Below, in pieces: positions 17,131 through 24,648 of a stretch of 44,642 bases of DNA. Below the pieces are notes generated by a model. It worked only from the letters and a program-made list of their open reading frames with translations. It did not search any database and was not told where the DNA came from. Numbering within the stretch: the first letter of the stretch is position 1; each line of letters starts with the position of its first letter. The position numbers and the translations under genes are program-made. Source of the DNA: Flavobacteriales bacterium. GTDB taxonomy: Bacteria > Bacteroidota > Bacteroidia > Flavobacteriales_D > Sanyastnellaceae. The stretch lies in assembly GCA_947504275.1 (NCBI GenBank), contig CANNHA010000006.1, positions 1-44,642 of the forward strand, written 5' to 3'.

Positions 17131-19464
17131 CTAATCCTTCTGAGCACAATCCAAACTACAGTATTTGACTGTGTATCCGGGTTGGTAAGATATTACTTCA
17201 CCTTCTTCATTAAAAGCAAATCCCTTTCTCGGATCAAACATTTTCTGGCAATGAACACATTGCCTGGTAATTTTTAGTTTTTGCTCATTTGAAGCCTTTT
17301 CCGTTTCTTGAAGTTGCTCAAAATTTGTTTCATCAAGATCTACTGAATGCTCTAACGAAGAATCAATTGTATTCCCTGAAACAGGGCGCTCCACCCCATC
17401 AAAACCATCACTATCTTCAAGGCCAGTGTCTGTTTCTAGTGTTGGAGAAACTCTTAAATCAAATTCTAAATTCGCGTTTTCTTGCCCCATAAAATTACTC
17501 AGGAACTCCAATTTTGGCAAATTAAAATTTTCTTTCAAATGGGAACCAAATTCTGTATAACCAATAATGAACAACGTAAGAATACCCAATACAACACCTG
17601 TTCCTAGTAGAGGCTGATTTACATTTTTCTCATTTGCATCCTTGATTCTTTCGATAATATGCCAATCGCTAGAGTCAGTATCTCTGAAAATTTTGGAATT
17701 CAAATGAGAAAGAATACTAAGTCCATATCCATAGGTTATTGCAGCTAGCAAACACATCCAAATTCCACTGAATAAAAAAGCTCCAGCCCTTGAAAATTTA
17801 TCCCAATCATTCGCCGATTTTATTTCTGCCGAAATTTCATTAATGTGCTGAATGATTTGCCCTTTGCGTGCTTGATTTTTACTTTCCCGAGCAACGAACT
17901 CCCTCGCTTTTGCAATTTCATTTGAAATGCGATCTCGTATTATGTCACAACGGTCTTTTTCTTCTGGTGTCGACGCTTCTACTTTCCCGGTCTCAACCTG
18001 ACCACTGACTGTTTCAGCCCTATCCTCTTCAAGTGGTTCAATGCATACCAAAGCCAACTCTTTCTCTTGAGCTGAGATGTATTTTACAGCATCATTTATG
18101 TCCTTGGATTTGCTTATTGAATCAGAGCTAATTTCATTTTTTGCTCTTGCATACTCGCCGGTTATATCATCAGATTTCGATACTTCAGCAGTGTGTACTT
18201 GTTGGTTTTGAAAAGCTGAATATTTATCATACAAATAATACATAACACCTATTGGAGCTGCTCCATATAAATTAGAATAATTTGCATAAGCCTGATCTAG
18301 ATAGTTCCTTCCGCGATTGAGGGCATTGCTTGAGATTTTTAAGTCTAAATAATCAAAGTCCAATTCAATCAATTTTTGAATACTGTCATCAGAAATTGCC
18401 TCGATGTCGCACCAATTATGATATGAAAATTGAGATTTCGAGAGATCATCTTCCATATCGGAAATCCGCTTCTCATAGACATAATTTGTTGTTATTTGCG
18501 ACAAAAATGTTATGCCTTGAGTTGCAAAAAAAGGAATAATAGAAAGAAGTATGGTTGGAAGAATAATGGATGGTATTCCTATCAAATAGGCCGCCCATCC
18601 ATTAAAAATATGTTTGGAAAATTCACTATAAAATGTTCGAAAATTACCATTGAATTGAACTGAAAAAGCAGGAAGTGCACTAACTAAAAAAATGATTAAG
18701 CAGGAATTTATCAGAAGGATAAACGAGGATAGTAAACTACCTCCCATTAAAATACTAGATAGTGTGAATTGCGCAGATGTGCAACTCCCCAAGTAGATTA
18801 TAATGTACTCTAATCCTAACACCAATAATATAGGAAGAAGTAAGAATAAACTAAGCCTAATAAACTTTCGACTATTTGCCTTCCAGGACCCGCTGTCATT
18901 ACTTTTTTGATTGGCTATGCATACTGCGGCAATACCCAGAGGGATCAATGAGACCAACTGAAATATATGTTGTAAGACAAGCTTTGCTGTTTCATTTTCC
19001 TGGATTATAAATGTTGTTATAAATCTGCTTAATAGAATAATGATTAAGCTAAAGAAGATACCTAAAATTCCCATTTTAAAGCTTCGCCATTTTGAAGCAA
19101 CTGGAATTAAAAGAAATGCAGACCTAAAAATTCTCCAAGGGCATAGAATAAGATAGTGCCAACATAATTCAAGGATAAAAATGAGACCTGCTAATATTAT
19201 CTCATTATAAATCCACTTTAATACTACGAGTATGAAATTAAAAATCTCACCAACAAACCACAAAATTCGAAGAATCGAATCGTAAATGATAAACAGTAAA
19301 CTAGTGATGGGGTACATAAACCACCAAACCCCTGAATTCCTGGAAAAAGCTTCTTTTAGCTGGGCAGCTTCTAATTTACTCTCAGGATTCTTCTGCGTGA
19401 TTTGACTGTACAATCGGCTCAAGCCATATAAGGCTATAACCAAGATCGAGATTGAAATTTTCAT
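17131..19464 (-). CDS. Polytopic membrane protein with C-terminal C4 zinc-finger-like motif
   Basis: I do not recognise this 777-residue protein. About ten hydrophobic segments are visible: near residues 3-19, 47-70, two between 74 and 105, 131-154, 167-184, 203-225, 236-266 and 291-316, then 561-585 and 619-637. A soluble insert of about 240 residues (about 320-560) contains charged, probably coiled-coil helices. An acidic linker (about 665-725) leads to a C-terminal motif with Cys736 and Cys739 (CVHC) and Cys769 and Cys773 (CSLDC), which resembles an FCS-type or treble-clef zinc finger. Codon use is more AT-rich than in the neighbours. The gene stands alone between gene-free stretches, with its own promoter and terminator candidates. 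Acquisition by transfer is possible. No function is proposed. Confidence 0.85.
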   Translation of the reverse strand: MKISISILVIALYGLSRLYSQITQKNPESKLEAAQLKEAFSRNSGVWWFMYPITSLLFIIYDSILRILWFVGEIFNFILVVLKWIYNEIILAGLIFILELCWHYLILCPWRIFRSAFLLIPVASKWRSFKMGILGIFFSLIIILLSRFITTFIIQENETAKLVLQHIFQLVSLIPLGIAAVCIANQKSNDSGSWKANSRKFIRLSLFLLLPILLVLGLEYIIIYLGSCTSAQFTLSSILMGGSLLSSFILLINSCLIIFLVSALPAFSVQFNGNFRTFYSEFSKHIFNGWAAYLIGIPSIILPTILLSIIPFFATQGITFLSQITTNYVYEKRISDMEDDLSKSQFSYHNWCDIEAISDDSIQKLIELDFDYLDLKISSNALNRGRNYLDQAYANYSNLYGAAPIGVMYYLYDKYSAFQNQQVHTAEVSKSDDITGEYARAKNEISSDSISKSKDINDAVKYISAQEKELALVCIEPLEEDRAETVSGQVETGKVEASTPEEKDRCDIIRDRISNEIAKAREFVARESKNQARKGQIIQHINEISAEIKSANDWDKFSRAGAFLFSGIWMCLLAAITYGYGLSILSHLNSKIFRDTDSSDWHIIERIKDANEKNVNQPLLGTGVVLGILTLFIIGYTEFGSHLKENFNLPKLEFLSNFMGQENANLEFDLRVSPTLETDTGLEDSDGFDGVERPVSGNTIDSSLEHSVDLDETNFEQLQETEKASNEQKLKITRQCVHCQKMFDPRKGFAFNEEGEVISYQPGYTVKYCSLDCAQKD

Positions 19465-19487
19465 AAGTTAAAATGATTAAGGTTGAT

Positions 19488-19517
19488 GAAAGTTACTCAA
19501 AATTTTTACAAATCAAA
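19488..19517 (-). promoter_or_regulatory. Predicted promoter of the 777-residue membrane protein gene
   Basis: On the minus strand TTTG (19517-19514), an 18-base spacer and TAACTTTC (19495-19488) fit the Bacteroidota pattern with one mismatch in the -7 box. The leader to ATG 19464 is 23 bases. Confidence 0.45.
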
Positions 19518-19834
19518 TAAAATTTATTTACTTAAGCTATAACACAACCTAATTGGTATTAACCAGTTTACACTTTTCATCAATAATTGTTGATACTTTT
19601 CCCTATACGCTAATCAATTTTTAAAATATTCCAAACTTCGATAAACCTTGACATTACAAGAGCTTTCATTAATAATCTTATTGCATTGAAATCATTCTGA
19701 AGAGGGTAATCCTAACCCCGTAACAATCATGAATCGATAAGTCCCGTCTTCTTTCTTTCTCAATACTCCCGTCTACCCAATATGAATGTTCATCATCAGA
19801 AACTATTTTGGACTTGTATTAAATAATCAAATCC
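19518..19834. other. Gene-free AT-rich region
   Basis: I see no credible coding frame, strong hairpin or repeat between the orphan gene promoter and the end of the HD-domain gene. The stretch is AT-rich, like the orphan gene beside it. Confidence 0.5.
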
Positions 19835-21052
19835 TTATTGCGCCACGAACCACTTGCGTACCTCGCGTGTCATGGGGGCCAAGCTCAGGTGATCACTGAC
19901 TTCAGCCGCATTGCGCACACTTCCGTCTTTCATTTTGATCAATATGATGTCTCCACTTTGGCTGTAAGCCCTATTGGCCGCCTCTCCAGTAATCACAAAA
20001 TAGGATGCCTCATGTTGCGAAATGTTCTTGGCCTCCGCAACCGTTGCGATGCGCTGCTGCAAATCTTCAGGCGTGATGGGCTGGGTGTGAATTTGTATTT
20101 TAAACAACTTTCGTTGCACCAATTTTTGTGAGAGTTCGCGCAAAACAACATCCTCATGGTGTTGCCAAACTTTTAGTGCACTGAGGACATCTTGGTCGTC
20201 CAATTCCAAAAAAGTGGACAAGGCCAATGGGTGTTCGAAGAAAGTTTGTTTGGTAAAATTTTGTTGCAAAAAGAAGGACAATGCAGGAGTGCTCCAAACG
20301 GTCTTCCCTTGTTCTACCAACTCCTTGGCGCGTTTGAGCACATTGACCAACATATACTCCGCGCTCAACACCGTCTTGTGCAAATACACTTGCCAGTACA
20401 TGAATCTTCTGGCAACAATGAACTTCTCAATGCTATAAATCCCCTTCTCTTCCACCACCAATTGATTGTCCACCACATCCATCATTTTTATGATGCGCTC
20501 GCTGCCTACTTGACCTTCTACCACACCAGAGAAAAAGCTATCACGCGCCAAATAATCCAAACGATCCATGTCCAACTGAGAACTAACCAAGCTGTGCAAA
20601 AATGGTTTGGGATATTGGTTGTTAAATATGTCAATGGCCAATTGCAAGCCGCCGTTTAAATCGCGGTTCATTTGATCCATCAAACCGGCGCTGATGTCTT
20701 CATGGTGAACCCCGCCAACGATGCTGTGTTCCAACGCATGGCTGTAGGGACCGTGGCCAATATCATGCAAAAGAATAGCAGCCAATAGACCTTCTTCCTC
20801 AGCTTTGCTAATCTCGACCCCACGCACACGCAACTCATCGATGGCATTTTGCATCAGGTGCATGGCGCCCAAGGCATGTTGAAAACGGTTGTGAATGGCA
20901 CCTGGATATACCAAGTGGCTCAATCCCAACTGGCTGATGCGGCGCAAACGTTGGAATGCAGGATGGTTGATGAGTTGAAAAATAAACGGATGACGAATGG
21001 TGATAAAACCATAAACGGGATCGTTGATTATTTTTCGGAAGAGTTGGGTCAT
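19835..21052 (-). CDS. HD-domain phosphohydrolase (SamHD1/dGTPase-like)
   Basis: This 405-residue protein opens with KIINDPVYGFITIRHPFIFQ and QRLRRISQLGLSHLVYPGA, typical of the HD superfamily branch that includes SAMHD1 and bacterial dNTP triphosphohydrolases. The metal ligands are His59 (NRFQHALG), His96 and Asp97 (LLHDIGH) and a later Asp in SQLDMDRLDYL. SHALEH provides the extra histidines seen in the group. The C-terminal half is helical, with no recognised domain. It likely hydrolyses a nucleotide triphosphate or similar phosphoester in the cytoplasm, but the substrate is not shown. It is a single-gene unit on the minus strand with no evident partners. Confidence 0.87.
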   Translation of the reverse strand: MTQLFRKIINDPVYGFITIRHPFIFQLINHPAFQRLRRISQLGLSHLVYPGAIHNRFQHALGAMHLMQNAIDELRVRGVEISKAEEEGLLAAILLHDIGHGPYSHALEHSIVGGVHHEDISAGLMDQMNRDLNGGLQLAIDIFNNQYPKPFLHSLVSSQLDMDRLDYLARDSFFSGVVEGQVGSERIIKMMDVVDNQLVVEEKGIYSIEKFIVARRFMYWQVYLHKTVLSAEYMLVNVLKRAKELVEQGKTVWSTPALSFFLQQNFTKQTFFEHPLALSTFLELDDQDVLSALKVWQHHEDVVLRELSQKLVQRKLFKIQIHTQPITPEDLQQRIATVAEAKNISQHEASYFVITGEAANRAYSQSGDIILIKMKDGSVRNAAEVSDHLSLAPMTREVRKWFVAQ

Positions 21053-21174
21053 ACAAAATCTAGTTGGCCACGAATCTTGAGCGACTTACAAGAATAAGTG
21101 CCAAAAATGTGATTTATTTTACAAAAATAGCACTTATCCCTGTCACATAGTAAAAGGATGTCATTCAGTATCCC

Positions 21175-21255
21175 CTTTGCGCGCTTTGCGCAACCTTGGC
21201 GTGCTTGGCGTTTATTTTTTTAACGCAATGCACGCAGAGATCTCGCAATGGACGC
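21175..21255. repeat. Degenerate palindromic intergenic repeat (TTTGCG/CGCAAA type)
   Basis: The left arm (21175-21212) has CTTTGCG, GCTTTGCGC and TTGGCGTGCTTGGCG. A T-rich loop follows, and then the right arm (21222-21255) has AACGCAATGCACGCAGAG and CTCGCAATGGACGC. The right arm is an imperfect reverse complement of the left, so the RNA could fold into a long hairpin. The unit resembles the dispersed 'CTTTGCG...AACGCAAAG' intergenic elements found in many Bacteroidota genomes. It lies between an HD-domain gene and a lipoprotein gene. Confidence 0.5.
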
Positions 21256-21315
21256 ATGTCTCGTTTTCCGCTTTGACAAGGGCGAATATCCATTGGCCCC
21301 TACACATGCCCCGCT

Positions 21316-21828
21316 TTACCAAGCATATGTCACCGCAACATCCACCGTCATGCTTCCTGAAGAAAAGGTAAGCACACTGGGGAAAAGAGAGCCTGATTGA
21401 TAAGGTTTGAATGGAACCACGCCCATTTGATCGTCTGGATTGATAAAAGTTCCACCGTCATTGTCGTACAATACAACGTTATAGGTCATGGTGGGATAGA
21501 GAATATCGATGGGAGTGGTTGGATTAAAACTGTATGAGCCGGTGGCCGAAGCATCTTCATAATAGGTGGTGGCGCGCCAGATTTCATTGGTGGTGCTTTC
21601 ACCGGTGATGGCAATGTAGATATCTCCGCTATTGCCGATGTCCCATTGGCTGCCGTTGGGGTCGTTGGCGGGAAACCCGTTGACTGTAATTTTTGTGATG
21701 GTCATTTTCACTGGTGGCTTTTCCACATCACAGTTGCTACCGGTATAACCTTCTTCACAGGTTTTTTGGCAGCTGTTAAAAGTCACACTCAGAAGGAGCA
21801 TCAAAACGAACGAAAAAATACGGTTCAT
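21316..21828 (-). CDS. Lipoprotein with EGF-like and C2-like segments
   Basis: ATG 21828 gives 170 residues with a lipoprotein signal (MNRIFSFVLMLLLSVTFNSC, Cys20). A longer frame to 21936 would add residues that read through a terminator-like hairpin and is rejected. After the lipid Cys come Cys24 and Cys33 in CEEGYTGSNC, the end of an EGF-like module. The remainder (about 40-170) is a predicted beta-sandwich with ITVNGFPANDPNG, then DIYIAITGES, NVVLYDNDGG and NPDDQMG. These acidic loops recall a C2-type calcium site. The protein is probably displayed on the cell surface or in the periplasm. No recognised family name is assigned, and the C2 comparison is inference. Confidence 0.72.
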   Translation of the reverse strand: MNRIFSFVLMLLLSVTFNSCQKTCEEGYTGSNCDVEKPPVKMTITKITVNGFPANDPNGSQWDIGNSGDIYIAITGESTTNEIWRATTYYEDASATGSYSFNPTTPIDILYPTMTYNVVLYDNDGGTFINPDDQMGVVPFKPYQSGSLFPSVLTFSSGSMTVDVAVTYAW

Positions 21829-21874
21829 AGAAATTGGTTTGGAGTAAAAATAGAAAAGTATTCTGAAAGGGCAT

Positions 21875-21898
21875 AAAAAAATCCCCGGAGGGGGATTT
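21875..21898 (-). terminator. Terminator-shaped hairpin with no gene upstream of it
   Basis: On the minus strand AAATCCCC-CTCC-GGGGATTT is an eight-base-pair stem with a four-base loop that runs into a T-tract. This is the form of an intrinsic terminator. No minus-strand gene ends just before it. It sits 47 bases before the ATG of the EGF/C2-like lipoprotein, so it may end a small RNA or act as an attenuator. Confidence 0.6.
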
Positions 21899-22167
21899 CG
21901 CCTTTCCAATAGAAATTCAACCCGCTCATTTTGCATTCATTTGCCGATTCAATTTTTAATCCCAAAAATCACAATATCATGAAGTTTTAGAGCTCCATTA
22001 TGGACTGTTCCATTATTCTTGAACCAACCATAGCTTTAGCAGTTGTTCAGAATAAAATAACTACCCAAAAAAGTTCTTCCATCAAATCAACACAACTGAT
22101 TTGCCAATAAAAAGGAATAATCCAATTCAGAAACAATGAGTAAATACAAAAATGAACAGAATTATAC

Positions 22168-22204
22168 ATTTTACACATCTATGAGTATTAACAAAGTGTA
22201 AAAT
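22168..22204. promoter_or_regulatory. Nine-base inverted repeat upstream of the HTH gene
   Basis: ATTTTACAC (22168-22176) and GTGTAAAAT (22196-22204) are exact reverse complements separated by 19 bases. The position, about 50 bases before the start of a DNA-binding protein gene, suits an operator. Nothing else supports function. Confidence 0.4.
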
Positions 22205-22218
22205 ATATCCACAACTGT

Positions 22219-22247
22219 ATAGCGATGGAAACAAAATATTTCGCTAT
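22219..22247. promoter_or_regulatory. Seven-base inverted repeat abutting the HTH start
   Basis: ATAGCGA (22219-22225) and TCGCTAT (22241-22247) form a perfect inverted repeat with 15 bases between the arms. It ends eight bases before GTG 22256, so a protein bound there would overlap the promoter or initiation region. Autoregulation is inference. Confidence 0.4.
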
Positions 22248-22255
22248 TTTGATCT

Positions 22256-22579
22256 GTGAAAGTTCATGTAGGAAAACAGTTGGAAGATGCCGTGCGTGCG
22301 TCAGAGTGGAGCATTACCGCATTGGCTCAGAAACTCAAACTTTCCCGCAAAACCATTTACAACTACTTTGAAAATCCAGATCTGGACGAGTATATTGTAA
22401 AACGATTTGAGAACGTTTTACACGTGTATATAATGCCCTTACAAAACGAAGGGAAATGGGCACAAGAAGCATCCGCACTTTATTCAGAAAATCCGTCAGA
22501 AAATTCCGCCCAATTCTGGAAAAACAAATACCTGGAATTGCTGGAGAAATACTCCTCTCTGCTCGAAAAGTCAAATTAA
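22256..22579 (+). CDS. Small helix-turn-helix DNA-binding protein
   Basis: This is a 107-residue protein from a GTG start at 22256. No in-frame ATG lies nearby. Residues about 19-45 (ITALAQKLKLSRKTIYNYFE) form a recognisable helix-turn-helix of the Cro/C1 or TetR-like recognition type. The rest is helical, with a C-terminal stretch (FWKNKYLELLEKYSSLLEK) that could dimerise as a coiled coil. Small regulators of this kind are common in Bacteroidota. Two inverted repeats lie just upstream. The gene converges on the SPOR-like lipoprotein gene, with 11 bases between the stop codons. The target genes are unknown. Confidence 0.82.
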   Translation: MKVHVGKQLEDAVRASEWSITALAQKLKLSRKTIYNYFENPDLDEYIVKRFENVLHVYIMPLQNEGKWAQEASALYSENPSENSAQFWKNKYLELLEKYSSLLEKSN

Positions 22580-22590
22580 TATTTGTAGGG

Positions 22591-24636
22591 CTATTTAACT
22601 TTTATCGACTTAGGAATCTCTATCCGCTTCCCATCTTGCAGCGCAACTATGAAGGCATCCTTATAACCCAAATTCCTTATTTGTTTCAAAGCGATAAGCG
22701 CTGAGTTGTATTTTGGGAAAAAACCAGCCGTATAGCGATAAACACCTTCCGACTTGTATTCCTTTACAACCGGGGCAAACGATTTATAAAAGCTCACGGG
22801 AATAGGCTTCCTAAACGCCCCCACTTGAATCACATATATCAATCCCTTAGGATATCTAACATTCTCAGCAAAAACAGCATCTTCATCTATTGACGGATTT
22901 TTGAATGTTTTAAAAACAGCCTGCTTCAATGTATCCGGTAGGTTGGCACCGTACTGCATCAGATAATTGTATGAGTTTACCGGAAACTCCTTCTGAAAAA
23001 AACGTTGTGAGTTATATCCTTTGAGTGCATATCCTTTCTCATCTCCCTGTTCAAACCTCACAGTGTTCTGATCTGCAAATCCGCTCAAATTCAGAGAGTC
23101 TGTTTGGAAAAGATCTGAAATGGGGTATTCCCCAAAGGTTTTTCTCATTCCAGAACAAATCTCCCATCCCCTAATGTACAATTCTGAAGCAAAGAACTCA
23201 GCATTGAGTTTCCTGCGCAAGGGCAAACCATTTACCATCAATGGATCTGTGGAATTTACCTGCATGGGAACACGGTCCTTTGCCAACATATAATCCGCCA
23301 ACTCTATGTACTTCTGAATAATAGGTTTTAATGTGTCATGACATGTCACATAACAATCCATAATCAACTTCTTGGATCGTTGAAAATTGAAATTGGAATA
23401 AAACAGCAGTTTCTTGCGATTCAAATACTCATATTCCAACAGTTCCAAATCCAAGGCGCCTAGCTCCTTATCATCTTCTGGAGTTCTAACTTTTTTGTAT
23501 TTAATGTCCATGAATGACTCTTCTGCTGTGAGAATCTTTTTAAACATGATTAGCTGTTGCTTCAATGTTGCATTCTCTCGCATCCAACGTGATATGTAAT
23601 CATCATTGTGCATAATAAAATCAATCTGATCCTTCCCCTTCTCCACAATATTCGCTGCTGAATCCAATACAATATCCTGATAATACTGGACCTTAAAATG
23701 CTCATCCAATAATAATCGTCCTGTTTCCTTATCTACTTTAACTGAATCTTTACCTGAACCATACAACTTCTCTTCTTCTATGCCTTTGAAATCTCCTTTT
23801 TGTGTTTCAACACTATTAAGCCCAAGCGAATCATTAATCTGAAATTTTCCATCGCCTTGTGCAGTCATCAATGAATCCTGAACCGCTGATTCAACCGATT
23901 GGCTGAGCATCAGCGTGGAATCTTTAACCGAACCAAGCGCTAATTCCTTCACACCAGCTTGTGCTGTATCAGCTGCAGTAAAAGCTGAATTTTGCGCTGC
24001 CAACTTATTCCTATCCAACTGAGTCAGCTCCTTGGTACTATCATCTACAATCAAAGCATCTACTGTGCTTGTATCTATGCGGTCTTGTGATTGGATGATG
24101 TAAACATCAGAAATCAAAACATCTTTAATTCCAAAACTTTCCGCTGCAAAATCCTTCATCAAGCTTTCCTTGACGAATAGATTTCTAGACATCGGTTTAA
24201 CTTTTTCCAACGCTTCCAACATATTGTATTGCTGACAATAAGTTCCGGAAAAGGCCATTACTTCAGCGGTATACGTAAAAGTAGATTTTTCCTTTTTGAT
24301 GGTCTCCTCTCGTGTTACAAAATAAATGGGAGAAACCAATACCGCCAGGTTTACATCTTTACTGGATACCAAAGCGTCATATTGCGCACCATCGATGGCT
24401 TCCTGTTCTGTTAGGCACACCTTAGACTTGCCCGTTGCGATATTATCAAAGTCAATGCACAAATCCACCACTACAGGTGTGACTTTAATGCGCGTCTCTT
24501 CTATATCTGAAAAACGGTAATAAGTGTTAATCTTTTTTACCTTAGACTGAGAAGCGCAAGAAGCCAAAAAAATGACAAAGGAAATCAACATTGATTTCCT
24601 TAGCCATCTATTAATAAAACAGGAATAAACGCTCAC
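22591..24636 (-). CDS. Large lipoprotein with C-terminal SPOR-like domain
   Basis: This 681-residue protein is read from GTG 24636. ATG 24591 is an alternative but gives a short n-region. The signal (RWLRKSMLISFVIFLASC) places the lipid on Cys27. Residues 36-150 are related to the N-terminal domain of the next gene upstream (24649-25455): both have ET.I, DL.IDF, Y.ALV, VLVSPIY and a later A-[FG]-x-[AG]-G-x-Y. The middle is Ser/Asp/Gln-rich and helical. Residues about 600-675 (YVIQVGAFRKPIP, YRYTAGFF, KQIRNLGYKDAF) look like a SPOR-type peptidoglycan-binding domain. It is probably a periplasmic or outer-membrane anchored wall-binding protein. The function is unknown. It is co-directional with its relative, 12 bases away. 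Confidence 0.85.
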   Translation of the reverse strand: MSVYSCFINRWLRKSMLISFVIFLASCASQSKVKKINTYYRFSDIEETRIKVTPVVVDLCIDFDNIATGKSKVCLTEQEAIDGAQYDALVSSKDVNLAVLVSPIYFVTREETIKKEKSTFTYTAEVMAFSGTYCQQYNMLEALEKVKPMSRNLFVKESLMKDFAAESFGIKDVLISDVYIIQSQDRIDTSTVDALIVDDSTKELTQLDRNKLAAQNSAFTAADTAQAGVKELALGSVKDSTLMLSQSVESAVQDSLMTAQGDGKFQINDSLGLNSVETQKGDFKGIEEEKLYGSGKDSVKVDKETGRLLLDEHFKVQYYQDIVLDSAANIVEKGKDQIDFIMHNDDYISRWMRENATLKQQLIMFKKILTAEESFMDIKYKKVRTPEDDKELGALDLELLEYEYLNRKKLLFYSNFNFQRSKKLIMDCYVTCHDTLKPIIQKYIELADYMLAKDRVPMQVNSTDPLMVNGLPLRRKLNAEFFASELYIRGWEICSGMRKTFGEYPISDLFQTDSLNLSGFADQNTVRFEQGDEKGYALKGYNSQRFFQKEFPVNSYNYLMQYGANLPDTLKQAVFKTFKNPSIDEDAVFAENVRYPKGLIYVIQVGAFRKPIPVSFYKSFAPVVKEYKSEGVYRYTAGFFPKYNSALIALKQIRNLGYKDAFIVALQDGKRIEIPKSIKVK

Positions 24637-24648
24637 TTTATCTTTAAG

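Larger units (their letters stand above)
21829..22255. other. Non-coding region with regulatory structures
   Basis: No protein-coding frame is credible here. The region holds a minus-strand terminator-shaped hairpin (21875-21898), about 270 bases without features, and two inverted repeats (22168-22204 and 22219-22247) just upstream of the HTH gene. Confidence 0.55.

Noticed and set aside
21829-21936. A longer start of the EGF/C2-like lipoprotein
   Set aside because: The added residues would be translated through a terminator-shaped hairpin, and a complete signal peptide begins at ATG 21828.
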